A stretch of 64,000 nt of DNA from RGIG8775 sp045128735 (GCA_045128735.1 JBGVRT010000007.1:31691-95690); one strand, 5' to 3'; shown: positions 56,833 through 64,000, counted from the first letter of the stretch. Made by a program: numbers and translations. Notes: generated by a model from the sequence alone, not told the origin.

Positions 56833-57360
56833 GTGAAAGAGCTTGATATTTCAAAAATAAACGAATGGGTTGAAAAACTTACTGTAGGCGAGGAGATTTG
56901 CCTCAGCGGCTACGTTTATACAGCAAGAGATGCTGTGCATAAAAAATTTGCCACGCTTATAGCCGATGGAAAAGAGCTTCCTATCAACCTGAGCGGTGCG
57001 GTGATATATTACGCAGGTCCTACCCCTGCCAAAAACGGAATGGCGGTTGGCTCTTGCGGACCTACCACATCATCGAGAATGGACAAAAATACGCCGATGC
57101 TTCTTGACAGAGGACTTGGCGCGATTATCGGAAAAGGCGAAAGAAATCAGACTGTGGTTGATTCGCTTGTAAAAAATAAGGCGGTATATCTTTGTGCTCT
57201 TGGAGGTGCGGGAGCACTTTACGCCAACTGTATCAAGTCCTGTGAGGTCATAGCCTTTGACGAGCTCGGATGTGAGTCATTGAAAAAAATGTACGTTGAG
57301 AAATTTCCCGTGTTTGTTGCAATAGACAGCCACGGAGGAAACATATTTGACAGAAAATGA
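56833..57360 (+). CDS. Fumarate hydratase class I beta-type subunit (Fe-S hydro-lyase)
   Basis: This 175-residue protein is the C-terminal/beta part of class I fumarase and L-tartrate dehydratase. It has ICLSGYVYTARDAVHKKF near residue 22, the swivelling-domain motif GPTTSSRMD near residue 76, and GGAGALYANCI near residue 123. The beta subunit completes the active site of an alpha subunit that holds the [4Fe-4S] cluster. No alpha gene is in the window, so it is encoded elsewhere or this protein has another partner. The start is GTG behind AGAGGTAAG; the stop overlaps the next ATG by four bases. Confidence 0.88.
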   Translation: MKELDISKINEWVEKLTVGEEICLSGYVYTARDAVHKKFATLIADGKELPINLSGAVIYYAGPTPAKNGMAVGSCGPTTSSRMDKNTPMLLDRGLGAIIGKGERNQTVVDSLVKNKAVYLCALGGAGALYANCIKSCEVIAFDELGCESLKKMYVEKFPVFVAIDSHGGNIFDRK

Positions 57361-58232
57361 ACATTGGAGAAAAAATAAAAAAACTGCGCACAGAAAAAAT
57401 GATGACCCAAGCCGAGCTTTCAGGTGACCAGGTTACGAGAAATATGTTGAGCCTTATTGAAAAGGGAAAAGCAGTTCCGTCTTTGCAGACCTTGCTTTAT
57501 ATCGCTTCAAGGCTTAACGTTACCGCGGCATTTCTTCTTTCCGACGAGAGCGAGGAGTATATGCTGTCAAAGTATTCGCTTATGGCGGATATCAAGCTTG
57601 CGTTCAAGAAAAAAAATTATCGCATTTGCATGGATCTTTGTGCTAAATACGGAAAAAAAGCCGATGATGAAATAAAGCTTATAATGGCTGAGTCGGCGTT
57701 TCACCTTGCTCTTGAGGAGCTTTTTTCTGACAGAGTGCGTTCGTCATGGAGTTATCTTGACGATGCGGTTCTTTACGCCGGGCAAACAGTGTATAATTCT
57801 TCTCATATTACCGCGAGAGCTATGTTGCTTTTAGATTACCTCAGTGTGCTTTCGCCCTCGCTTGTGGCGGATAACGCAGACATGGATTCTTTTGAACCCG
57901 AAAGCAAGAAAAGCTATTATCTTGATGACAGCTTTTTGAGATACGTTTACTTTGTGAGTATAGTAAAACGCGGCGGTGAAGTTTTTGGGGAGACGGGAGT
58001 TGCGGCGTATGACAGACACCTCGAATGCAGTAAATTTATGAGAAACGGCGAATACGAAAAGGCATTCAGTATGCTGAACGATATTTTGCGTATAGACGAG
58101 AGATTGTCGGGAGTTGTTCTTTTCAATATTTTCAACGATCTTGAGGAATGTTGTATAAATCTCGGCAACGCCAAAAGTGCCGGCTCGTATGCGCTTCAAA
58201 AGGTGTCTCAACTCGAAAGGATACTTTCTTAA
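57357..58232 (+). CDS. XRE-family regulator with a helical repeat C-terminus
   Basis: This 291-residue protein has an XRE helix-turn-helix in residues 1-65 (NIGEKIKKLRTEKMMTQAEL, VTRNMLSLIEKGKAVPSLQTLLYIA) and about 220 residues of alternating helices that look TPR-like (CMDLCAKYGKKADDEIKLIMAESAFHL-type pairs). Regulators of this layout resemble the RRNPP/Rgg group, which read peptides, but no pheromone gene is adjacent. The target is unknown. The start overlaps the fumarase beta gene (ATGA), and its stop overlaps the next gene's ATG (TAATG), so it is embedded in the polA operon. Confidence 0.83.
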   Translation: MNIGEKIKKLRTEKMMTQAELSGDQVTRNMLSLIEKGKAVPSLQTLLYIASRLNVTAAFLLSDESEEYMLSKYSLMADIKLAFKKKNYRICMDLCAKYGKKADDEIKLIMAESAFHLALEELFSDRVRSSWSYLDDAVLYAGQTVYNSSHITARAMLLLDYLSVLSPSLVADNADMDSFEPESKKSYYLDDSFLRYVYFVSIVKRGGEVFGETGVAAYDRHLECSKFMRNGEYEKAFSMLNDILRIDERLSGVVLFNIFNDLEECCINLGNAKSAGSYALQKVSQLERILS

Positions 58233-58588
58233 TGAAAAAATTGCGAATTTTAGCCCTTTTTGTAATAATTTTTTCAATTACTTCGTGCAGTGTGCTTGAC
58301 AGAAGCGCAAAAATAACATATAATGAAGAAGAGCTCTCGCTTGGCGATATTACCGAAATGCGAAATGAGTTTTCGGAGGATGCCGAGAATCCGCGAAATA
58401 TTGTTGTTGAGACTTATTCAGCGGAAAGCGTATCCTAACCTGTCTATTGGTTGGAAAACGGAAATGTGTGGCATACGTCGTTAACCTGCGGCTATATTCG
58501 AAACGGTAGTAGGGTAATATGCGGAAGCGAAGAAAATGCGCTCGCCGAGGGTAAAGCAAAGCTTTGTTCGGGATGCGAAAAAGAATAA
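58232..58588 (+). pseudogene. Lipoprotein gene interrupted by an in-frame TAA
   Basis: The frame starts at ATG 58232 (overlapping the previous stop) with a lipoprotein signal ending SITSC (Cys19), and runs 68 codons to TAA at 58436-58438. The same frame then stays open for 49 more codons to 58588, reading PVYWLENGNVWHT, LTCGYI and CSGCEKE. That is a small His/Cys domain (VYWxxxGxxWH ... C ... CxxC) often found at the end of clostridial lipoproteins, so the full protein would be 118 residues with one nonsense codon. A nonsense mutation, a sequence error or stop-codon read-through could explain this. The later segment has no own ribosome site. Confidence 0.7.
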
Positions 58589-58607
58589 AATCAAGAGAGG
58601 TGTAATT

Positions 58608-59117
58608 ATGAAGATCGAAAGGTCAAATATCAAAGACGTGGACACCATAATGCAGATACTTTTGGATGCAAGAGGAAGAATAGGCAGACTTGGAATAGAC
58701 CAGTGGCAATACGGTTATCCGAGCAGAGATATAGTTATTGAGGACGTTAATCTTCACCGTTCCTTTGTCGCTCGCGACGAGGAGGGCTGCATTTGTGCAA
58801 CTCTTACTATGCTTGATGACGGTGAGCCTACATACGATAAAATATATGAAGGCGAATGGATAGCTGAGGGAAAGCCATATATAGCGGTTCACAGAATTGC
58901 TGTGGCAGGGGATAAGCTCAGATGCGGAATCGCCTCCGCGGTTATGCAGGAGGTTGAAAAGCGCGCTAAAGATATAGGCTATGCCAGTGTCAGAATTGAT
59001 ACGCACGTTGGCAATATTCCTATGAGAGCGATGCTTGAAAAGAACGGATATAAGTGTTGCGGCACTATATATCTTACAGATGGACAGTCAAGATGCGCGT
59101 ATGAGAAGGCGGTCTGA
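58608..59117 (+). CDS. GNAT-family N-acetyltransferase
   Basis: This 169-residue protein has the GNAT fold: motif A is seen as VHRIAVAGDKLRCGIASAVMQEVE (degenerate Q/RxxGxG/A acetyl-CoA loop, residues about 99-122) and motif B as GYASVRIDTHVGNIPMRAMLEKNGY. The acceptor is not predictable. ATG 58608 is chosen because GAGAGGT (58595-58601) lies 6 bases before it; a longer frame reaches back into the broken lipoprotein gene. It is inside the polA-DUF362 operon. Confidence 0.88.
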   Translation: MKIERSNIKDVDTIMQILLDARGRIGRLGIDQWQYGYPSRDIVIEDVNLHRSFVARDEEGCICATLTMLDDGEPTYDKIYEGEWIAEGKPYIAVHRIAVAGDKLRCGIASAVMQEVEKRAKDIGYASVRIDTHVGNIPMRAMLEKNGYKCCGTIYLTDGQSRCAYEKAV

Positions 59118-59135
59118 TCTGAAAGAAGGAGAATA

Positions 59136-59606
59136 ATGGCAGAAAAGAAAACACAGGGCAAAATTATTGCGCAAAACAAAAAAGCTTACCACGATTATTT
59201 TGTTGACGAGAAATTCGAGGCGGGAATTGCACTTTTCGGCACAGAGGTCAAGAGCCTCAGAGCAGGTGCGGTTAATCTTAAGGACTCGTATTGCGAGGTT
59301 AAGGACGGAGAGCTTTTTGCCGTAGGCGTTCACATCAGCCCATATGAAAAGGGAAATATATATAACCGTGAGCCCTTGCGTGAAAAAAAATTGCTTATGC
59401 ACAAAAAGGAAATATTAAAGCTTCACGGACTTGTTTCCCAAAAGGGCTTTACGCTTGTGCCTCTTTCACTCTATTTTTCTGGTGCACACGTGAAGATGGA
59501 GGTTGGACTTTGCAGAGGTAAAAAGCTTTACGACAAGCGTGACGATATCGCTAAAAACGATGCTAAGCGCACTATGGAGCGTACCTTTAAGTCTATGAAT
59601 CAGTAG
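59136..59606 (+). CDS. smpB: SsrA-binding protein SmpB
   Basis: This 156-residue protein matches SmpB: KIIAQNKKAYHDYFVDEKFEAG, FGTEVKSLRAG, the NLKDSYCEV strand, ISPYEKGN, LHGLVSQKGFTLVPLSLYF, and the basic tail GKKLYDKRDDIAKNDAKR that mimics an anticodon stem in the ribosome. SmpB partners with tmRNA to rescue stalled ribosomes. No tmRNA gene is seen nearby. GAAAGAAGGAGAATA precedes the ATG. DUF362 follows after 8 bases. Confidence 0.97.
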   Translation: MAEKKTQGKIIAQNKKAYHDYFVDEKFEAGIALFGTEVKSLRAGAVNLKDSYCEVKDGELFAVGVHISPYEKGNIYNREPLREKKLLMHKKEILKLHGLVSQKGFTLVPLSLYFSGAHVKMEVGLCRGKKLYDKRDDIAKNDAKRTMERTFKSMNQ

Positions 59607-59614
59607 GGAGAGCT

Positions 59615-60763
59615 ATGTACGACGTTTCTGTAACAAAATGTGACAGCTATAATAGCGACGAAGTAAAAAAAGCACTTTCCGAAGCACTTGAAGCCATCGG
59701 CGGTCTTGATTGGGTAAAAGCAGGTATGAAGATTGCTATTAAAGCTAATCTTGTATCGTTTATGACCCCCGACAAAGCGGCAACAACTCATCCCGCACTT
59801 TTGTGTGAGCTTGTAAAAATGCTTGTGGAAAAGGGGGCGGATGTTGTTGTTGGGGATAGCCCCGGCGGCATTTATAACTATGTTTACGTTAACAAGGTAT
59901 ACAAGGCGACGGGAATGTATGATGTCGAAAAGGTTGGCGGAAGGCTAAACCGCGATTTCGGACAAACCGAGGTTAAGAACCCTAACGGTAAAGTGTTAAA
60001 GAGCTTTATTTATACCTCGTGGCTTGACGAAGCCGATGCAATAATTAACTTTTGCAAGCTGAAAACTCACGGTATGATGGGAATGAGCGCGGCGGCAAAA
60101 AACATATTCGGGGTGATTCCGGGAACGCTTAAACCCGAATACCATTTCAGATTTCCGAATCACGACGATTTTGCAAGAATGATGGTTGACCTTGACGAGT
60201 TTTTCAAGGTCAGGCTTTGCATTTGCGATGCGGTAGTGGGTATGGAAGGTAACGGACCAACTATGGGAATGCCACGGAAGATAGGCGCGGTGATAGCGTC
60301 CGAGTCGCCCCATAAAATAGATTTGGTGTGTGCTAAGATAATCGGACTGACCAAAGCTGATGTTCCGACTCTTGAGGCGGCGTTTGAGCGTGGATTTATT
60401 CCTGCTGATGTCAAGGAGCTGAACGTTTTCGGAAACGTTGATTCCTTTGTGGTAGATGACTTCAAAAATATCCCCGCTCATACAAGCGTTGAGTTCAAGA
60501 AGGATTCAACAAAGTTTTTTGGGAAAATGGCAGGATTTATTACGGGTAAGGCACTTCGCTCTGTGCCCACGCTTAAAGCCAGTGAATGCGTGGGTTGCGG
60601 AGTTTGCCGAGATATATGTCCCGCAAAAGCTATAAAAATAGAAAAGGGAAAGGCTGTTATAGACAGAAATCTCTGCATAAGATGCTTCTGCTGTCAGGAG
60701 TTTTGTCCTAAAGGCGCAATGAAAGTAAGGCGCACGCTGATTGCAAGAATACTTAACAAATAA
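59615..60763 (+). CDS. DUF362-domain protein with two C-terminal [4Fe-4S] clusters
   Basis: This 382-residue protein has a DUF362 domain over about 300 residues (IAIKANLVSFMTPDKAATTHP, GDSPGGIYNY, FCKLKTHGMMGMSAAAKN, DAVVGMEGNGPTMG) and a ferredoxin tail with CVGCGVCRDICPAKAI and CIRCFCCQEFCPKGAM. DUF362 iron-sulfur proteins are common in strict anaerobes; their reaction is unknown, and links to electron transfer or tRNA/cofactor modification are unproven. It is the last gene of the polA operon, before a strong terminator. Confidence 0.9.
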   Translation: MYDVSVTKCDSYNSDEVKKALSEALEAIGGLDWVKAGMKIAIKANLVSFMTPDKAATTHPALLCELVKMLVEKGADVVVGDSPGGIYNYVYVNKVYKATGMYDVEKVGGRLNRDFGQTEVKNPNGKVLKSFIYTSWLDEADAIINFCKLKTHGMMGMSAAAKNIFGVIPGTLKPEYHFRFPNHDDFARMMVDLDEFFKVRLCICDAVVGMEGNGPTMGMPRKIGAVIASESPHKIDLVCAKIIGLTKADVPTLEAAFERGFIPADVKELNVFGNVDSFVVDDFKNIPAHTSVEFKKDSTKFFGKMAGFITGKALRSVPTLKASECVGCGVCRDICPAKAIKIEKGKAVIDRNLCIRCFCCQEFCPKGAMKVRRTLIARILNK

Positions 60764-60797
60764 AAAATATCCGATGCCGCAGCATCGGATATTTTTT
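60762..60797. terminator. Bidirectional terminator between the DUF362 gene and acpP
   Basis: A 16-bp perfect stem (60762-60777 with 60782-60797) has CCGATGC/GCATCGG at its core and a CGCA loop. A residues on the left and T residues on the right let it work for both convergent units. Confidence 0.95.
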
Positions 60798-60809
60798 ATC
60801 TTTTTTGAA

Positions 60810-61031
60810 TTAGAGAGTCTCGAGATATTTAACTACGTCACCGATGGTAACAAATCTGTTGATGTCGGTGTCCTCGATTTCAATGTCGAACTTTTCCTCG
60901 CAAAGCATAACGAGATCAGCAAGTTCAATGGAGTTGATTCCGAGGTCGCTTGAAAGCTCAGCGTCAAGAGTGATATCCTCTGCGTCGATCTGGAGCTCTT
61001 CTACGAGCAGTTCCTTAAGTTTCTCAAACAT
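60810..61031 (-). CDS. Acyl carrier protein
   Basis: This 73-residue acidic four-helix protein is an ACP. The phosphopantetheine serine is Ser34 in DLGINSIELADLV; the usual DSL is NSI here, a variant seen in some clostridial ACPs. The rest (EELQIDAEDITLDAEL, CEEKFDIEIEDTDINRFVTIGDVVKYL) is standard. No fatty acid synthesis gene is adjacent, so it may be either the housekeeping AcpP or a specialised carrier. GGAGGAAA precedes the ATG. It has its own promoter at 61117-61145. Confidence 0.92.
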   Translation of the reverse strand: MFEKLKELLVEELQIDAEDITLDAELSSDLGINSIELADLVMLCEEKFDIEIEDTDINRFVTIGDVVKYLETL

Positions 61032-61116
61032 ACGATGTTTCCTCCAAATAAAATTGAGTGGTGAGGATTCCCGTTTTTAGAAAACGGCTTCAACTTATAA
61101 ATCCTCATACGCCGAT

Positions 61117-61145
61117 ATTGTACCACATTTTTGTTGATTTGTCAA
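61117..61145 (-). promoter_or_regulatory. Promoter of the acyl carrier protein gene
   Basis: On the minus strand TTGACA (61145-61140) and TACAAT (61122-61117) are separated by 17 bases, about 86 bases before the start codon. Confidence 0.8.
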
Positions 61146-61213
61146 TATCTTTGTTGAAATAGGCGTGTTAATGGTTTTTTGCGGTAAAAAAGCACCTGCA
61201 AATGCAAGTGCTT

Positions 61214-61290
61214 TGGTGGGCCATCTAGGACTCGAACCTAGGACCGACCGGTTATGAGCCGGTAGCTCTAACCAACTGAGCTAATGGCCC
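61214..61290 (-). tRNA. tRNA-Ile2 (anticodon CAU, lysidine type) or Met
   Basis: The minus strand folds as a 74-base cloverleaf plus encoded CCA. Acceptor GGGCCAT pairs with ATGGCCC; the anticodon arm is ACCGG-CTCATAA-CCGGT, and the T loop is GGTTCGAGTCC. The anticodon is CAU. The GGCTCATAACC context and A37/A73 resemble bacterial tRNA-Ile2, whose C34 becomes lysidine, more than elongator Met, but sequence alone does not settle this. No tilS is in the window. Confidence 0.85.
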
Positions 61291-61312
61291 GCATTCTTTA
61301 TGCGACTTTAAT

Positions 61313-61341
61313 ATTATATAACATACAAGCGAAAAAGTCAA
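61313..61341 (-). promoter_or_regulatory. Promoter of the CAU-anticodon tRNA
   Basis: On the minus strand TTGACT (61341-61336) and TATAAT (61318-61313) are 17 bases apart and 22 bases before the tRNA 5' end. Confidence 0.8.
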
Positions 61342-61410
61342 TAGCTTTTTGGAAAAAAATTAAAATTTTTTGTTTTTAATTAAATTTTTTCGACATCGAC
61401 ATATTCTGCT

Positions 61411-61438
61411 TTGTTTCTCAAAGCGAGAAGTTTATACT
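61411..61438 (+). promoter_or_regulatory. Possible promoter of the LRR protein gene
   Basis: TTGTTT (61411-61416) and TATACT (61433-61438) are 16 bases apart, 44 bases before ATG 61483. The -35 box is weak. Confidence 0.45.
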
Positions 61439-61482
61439 ATATGCAGAGCAACGCTCAAATAAAACAAAGGAGAAGCAAAAGT

Positions 61483-62145
61483 ATGAGCAAACTTAGAATA
61501 GGCGTGATAGGGGTTCTGACAGTGGCTGTGTTGGTGATGAGCCTGAACCTTATTGTGTCGGCGGTTGAAGAGAAAAAGGAAGAGGAGGAAAGAGAAGCCC
61601 TTGCTACACAAAGCGCGATGGAAATGTATCAATCGCAGGTCGCAGAGCTTGAAAAAAAGCTTAATGAGCTTAAGGAAGAACAGTATGTAAATAAACAGGC
61701 ATATGAGGAAAAGATTGAGGAGCTTGAGTTAAAACTTGAGGAGAAGAACGAGGTAGTCGTTTCTACCGATAAAACTCCTGCAAGTGATGCAAAATATACA
61801 TACACCGTATCGGACAATAAGATAACTCTTACAGGGTATTCGGGAACGGACGATGTGCTGAAGATACCTGCCGAAATCGACGGGCTGAAGGTTGCTGAGA
61901 TAGGTAGAGAGGCATTCAAGAATGCTACTTTCAAAGAGGTTGTGATTCCGTCAACCGTTAAAAAAATAGATTGGTTTGCATTTTCGGAGTGTTTAAGCCT
62001 TGAAAAAATCACAATTCCGCCCGAGATGGAGAAAATTGAATATGGCGCTTTTAACGGCGCACACAGCGTAGTTGTGCACTGCGTGAAAAATTCTTATGCT
62101 CACCGATATGCGAGAAGCTACGGATTTGAAACCGAATTTATTTGA
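61483..62145 (+). CDS. Membrane-anchored coiled-coil protein with BspA-type leucine-rich repeats
   Basis: This 220-residue protein has an N-terminal membrane helix (residues 5-25, GVIGVLTVAVLVMSLNLIV), a charged coiled coil of about 70 residues rich in Glu and Lys, a short Thr/Ser linker and two to three LRR_5 (BspA-type) repeats: LKIPAEIDGLKVAEIGREAF, FKEVVIPSTVKKIDWFAF and LEKITIPPEMEKIEYGAF. Such repeats occur on surface or secreted proteins of gut bacteria that bind matrix proteins. The anchor is probably uncleaved with the repeats outside. ATG 61483 is set by AAGGAG 10 bases upstream. Confidence 0.82.
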   Translation: MSKLRIGVIGVLTVAVLVMSLNLIVSAVEEKKEEEEREALATQSAMEMYQSQVAELEKKLNELKEEQYVNKQAYEEKIEELELKLEEKNEVVVSTDKTPASDAKYTYTVSDNKITLTGYSGTDDVLKIPAEIDGLKVAEIGREAFKNATFKEVVIPSTVKKIDWFAFSECLSLEKITIPPEMEKIEYGAFNGAHSVVVHCVKNSYAHRYARSYGFETEFI

Positions 62146-62150
62146 AGAGA

Positions 62151-62178
62151 CAAAAAGGAGTCCAAGACTCCTTTTTGT
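62151..62178 (+). terminator. Intrinsic terminator of the LRR gene
   Basis: CAAAAAGGAGTC (62151-62162) and GACTCCTTTTTG (62166-62177) form a perfect 12-bp stem around CAA, with the T run inside the right arm. Confidence 0.88.
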
Positions 62179-62213
62179 TTTGAAAAAATAATTGCAAAAT
62201 TTTCAAAACTGTG

Positions 62214-62242
62214 TTGCAAGTTGGAGAAATATGTGATATAAT
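62214..62242 (+). promoter_or_regulatory. Promoter of the DUF1846 gene
   Basis: TTGCAA (62214-62219) and TATAAT (62237-62242) are 17 bases apart with extended TGATATAAT, 43 bases before ATG 62286. Confidence 0.75.
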
Positions 62243-62285
62243 ATAATTTGTTAGTTTGGATTTTCAGCAGAGGTGGTGGAGCAAA

Positions 62286-63773
62286 ATGTGCAAGATAGGT
62301 TTTGATAATGACAAATATCTTGAATTACAGTCAAAGCATATCAGAGAGCGTATATCTCAGTTTGGAGGTAAGCTGTATCTTGAGTTTGGCGGAAAGCTTT
62401 TTGACGATTTTCATGCGTCGAGAGTTCTTCCGGGATTTAAGCCTGACAGTAAGCTGCAGATGCTTCTTCAGCTTAAGGATGACGCGGAGATCGTTATAGT
62501 AATCAACTCTGCGGATATAGAGAAGAATAAGGTGAGAGGTGATTTGGGAATTACCTATGACCTTGATGTTTTGCGCCTTATAGATGCTTTCGGAAGTGTA
62601 GGGCTTAGCGTTGGAAGCGTTGTTATGACAAGATATGCAGAGCAAAGTGCCGCCGCCGCTTTTACCAATAAGCTTGAAAGCCTTGGAGTAAAAGTTTATC
62701 ATCACTATTCAATTAAGGGCTATCCTTTTGATATAGAAGGAATCGTTAGCGACGACGGATACGGAAAGAATGACTTTATTGAAACCGAAAGAAAGCTCGT
62801 TGTCGTTACCGCGCCGGGTCCCGGAAGCGGAAAGATGGCTGTTTGTCTTTCTCAGCTCTATCACGAGCATAAAAGGGGAGTGCAGGCGGGGTATGCTAAG
62901 TTTGAGACCTTCCCGATTTGGAATCTTCCTCTTAAGCACCCTGTCAACTTGGCTTATGAAGCGGCAACTGCCGATCTTAACGACGTTAATATGATAGACC
63001 CCTTCCACCTTGACGCGTACGGTCAGACCGCTACAAACTATAACAGAGACGTTGAAATTTTCCCCGTGCTTGATGCAATGTTCAGGAAAATATACGGAAC
63101 CTCTCCGTATAAGTCACCCACGGATATGGGTGTTAATATGGCGGGCAATTGCATCGTGAATGCCGAGGTGACTGAGGCGGCATCAAAGCAAGAGATAATA
63201 AGACGCTATTATGCCGCACTTTGCGAGCAAAGAGAGAATATGACAACTTCAGATTCAGTCGGCAAGCTTGACTTGCTTATGAAGCAGGCGGGAATTTCTA
63301 CTGATGACAGACCTGTTGTTGGAGCGGCAAATGCAAAAGCAGAGGAAATGGGTTCTCCCGCGGCGGCGTTGCAGCTTCCCGACGGAAGAATTGTCCTTGG
63401 AAAAACGACATCGCTTCTCGGTGCGTCTGCTGCACTTATTCTCAACGCCCTTAAGGCGCTGGGAGGAATCGACCGCAGTATAAAGCTGATTTCTCCGTCA
63501 ATCATTGAGCCTGTGCAGACACTTAAGGTTGACCACCTCGGTAATCATAACCCGAGACTTCACGTTGACGAGGTGCTTATCGCGCTTGCTATAAGTGCAG
63601 TAACCTCAGAGACAGCGGCAATAGCGCTTGATCAGATAGGTAAGCTTGCGGGCTGTGAGGCTCATTCCTCGGTTATTTTGGCACAGACCGATAGTAAAAC
63701 CTTCAAAAAGCTTGGTATAAATATAACTTGTGAACCTCGTTATCAAGTAAAAAAACTTTATCACGCAAAATAA
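62286..63773 (+). CDS. DUF1846 (UPF0371) family protein
   Basis: This 495-residue protein matches DUF1846 over its whole length: CKIGFDNDKYLELQSKHI at the start, the fold core KLYLEFGGKLFDDFHASRVLPGF (split by short turns), a P-loop-like VTAPGPGSGKMAVCLSQLYHEH near residue 180, and NYNRDVEIFPVL. Members are conserved in Firmicutes and Actinobacteria; structures exist but no reaction is established, and the glycine-rich loop suggests nucleotide or phosphate binding. ATG 62286 is preferred over 62256 because GGTGGTGGAG sits just upstream. It is monocistronic. Confidence 0.92.
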   Translation: MCKIGFDNDKYLELQSKHIRERISQFGGKLYLEFGGKLFDDFHASRVLPGFKPDSKLQMLLQLKDDAEIVIVINSADIEKNKVRGDLGITYDLDVLRLIDAFGSVGLSVGSVVMTRYAEQSAAAAFTNKLESLGVKVYHHYSIKGYPFDIEGIVSDDGYGKNDFIETERKLVVVTAPGPGSGKMAVCLSQLYHEHKRGVQAGYAKFETFPIWNLPLKHPVNLAYEAATADLNDVNMIDPFHLDAYGQTATNYNRDVEIFPVLDAMFRKIYGTSPYKSPTDMGVNMAGNCIVNAEVTEAASKQEIIRRYYAALCEQRENMTTSDSVGKLDLLMKQAGISTDDRPVVGAANAKAEEMGSPAAALQLPDGRIVLGKTTSLLGASAALILNALKALGGIDRSIKLISPSIIEPVQTLKVDHLGNHNPRLHVDEVLIALAISAVTSETAAIALDQIGKLAGCEAHSSVILAQTDSKTFKKLGINITCEPRYQVKKLYHAK

Positions 63774-63778
63774 ATTGG

Positions 63779-63806
63779 GGCGGTGCAGAGCACCGCCTTG
63801 TTTATA
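63779..63806 (+). terminator. Intrinsic terminator of the DUF1846 gene
   Basis: GGCGGTGC (63779-63786) and GCACCGCC (63790-63797) form a perfect 8-bp stem around AGA, followed by TTGTTTAT. Confidence 0.85.
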
Positions 63807-63847
63807 AAATTAAATAAAAATTTTTAAGAAAATTTTGCAAAAAGCTA

Positions 63848-63876
63848 TTGACAAAACAAAAAGAGTGTGATATAAT
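63848..63876 (+). promoter_or_regulatory. Promoter of the tRNA-Val/tRNA-Asp cluster
   Basis: TTGACA (63848-63853) and TATAAT (63871-63876) are exactly 17 bases apart with extended TGATATAAT, 25 bases before tRNA-Val. Confidence 0.92.
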
Positions 63877-63901
63877 AACAAAGTCGTCGCGAGACGGATG
63901 T

Positions 63902-63977
63902 GGGAGCATAGCTCAGCTGGGAGAGCATCTGCCTTACAAGCAGAGGGTCATAGGTTCGAGCCCTATTGTTCCCACCA
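63902..63977 (+). tRNA. tRNA-Val (anticodon UAC)
   Basis: A complete cloverleaf: acceptor GGGAGCA with TGTTCCC, D arm GCTC/GAGC, anticodon arm TCTGC-CTTACAA-GCAGA giving UAC, T arm CATAGG-TTCGAGC-CCTATT, discriminator A and encoded CCA. UAC reads GUA and GUG. Confidence 0.97.
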
Positions 63978-63984
63978 AATTTAT

Positions 63985-64000
63985 GGCCCGGTAGTTCAGT
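63985..64000 (+). tRNA. tRNA-Asp, 5' fragment cut by window end
   Basis: GGCCCGGTAGTTCAGT at the end of the window is the acceptor, D-stem and D-loop start typical of bacterial tRNA-Asp, 7 bases after tRNA-Val. The anticodon is outside the window, so the identity is inferred from the 5' end only. Confidence 0.65.

Noticed and set aside
1..64000. CRISPR array, prophage, integrative element, restriction system or toxin-antitoxin pair
   Set aside because: No regularly spaced repeats, integrase, phage structural gene, methylase or toxin family was found on either strand. The repeated hairpins are individual terminators with unrelated sequences.

Overview
The window reads as about 64 kb of the chromosome of a strictly anaerobic, low-to-mid GC Gram-positive bacterium of the class Clostridia, probably a gut-type, Oscillospirales-like organism. 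The lineage is an inference. The evidence is WhiA and SpoVB homologues, a GlgD-type glycogen protein, a GTP-type PEP carboxykinase, a multisubunit [FeFe] hydrogenase, a biotin-dependent sodium-pump decarboxylase, and sigma-A promoters with extended -10 boxes. Nothing looks like phage, plasmid or CRISPR. The only mobile element recognised is one IS200-type insertion.

Layout. 1-2.6 kb: RNA modification genes (trmB end, truB, an RluA-type synthase) with a nitroreductase. 2.6-6.3 kb: a zinc-ribbon membrane protein, GlgD, a flippase, and rplS with a leader. 6.5-15.05 kb: a ten-gene [FeFe] hydrogenase operon in which the catalytic and diaphorase genes flank six regulatory-looking genes (two DRTGG proteins, two HATPase proteins, a HydS-like sensory hydrogenase and a PHP protein). 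15.07-19.35 kb: a YtrA-type GntR regulator with a clear operator, an ABC exporter and a PAP2 protein. 19.35-21.4 kb: two transporters on the minus strand. 21.4-25.9 kb: two tandem DNRLRE plus glycoside hydrolase proteins; a third, secreted paralogue lies at 44.8-47.6 kb. 25.9-30.95 kb: a five-gene biotin/sodium decarboxylase operon containing two different carboxyltransferases.

31-33.7 kb (minus strand): an HNH protein, a sugar isomerase and a GH43 enzyme. 33.75-34.5 kb: the IS200 element next to tRNA-Leu. 34.6-41.0 kb: EetA-like, EetB-like, ApbE, whiA and dnaE. 41-47.6 kb: a class A PBP, a TspO-like membrane protein, a small lipoprotein and the third glycosidase. 47.7-52 kb: pckA, lexA and a SpoVB-like flippase. 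52-60.8 kb: a CMP-kinase-like protein, then a long operon polA-malQ-fumarase beta-XRE regulator-broken lipoprotein-acetyltransferase-smpB-DUF362. 60.8-64 kb: an acyl carrier protein, tRNA-Ile2, an LRR protein, a DUF1846 protein and the start of a tRNA-Val/tRNA-Asp cluster.

Metabolic theme (inference): polysaccharides are cut by the GH43 and GH-A-like enzymes. Sugars are fermented through PEP, and PEP carboxykinase makes oxaloacetate. The decarboxylase complex couples removal of carboxyl groups to sodium export. The electron-bifurcating-type hydrogenase disposes of NADH and ferredoxin electrons as H2. The best candidates for undescribed biology are the signalling module inside the hydrogenase operon, the three-member DNRLRE glycosidase family (two members without any export signal), and the sodium-pump operon that carries both a 12S-type and a 5S-type carboxyltransferase.
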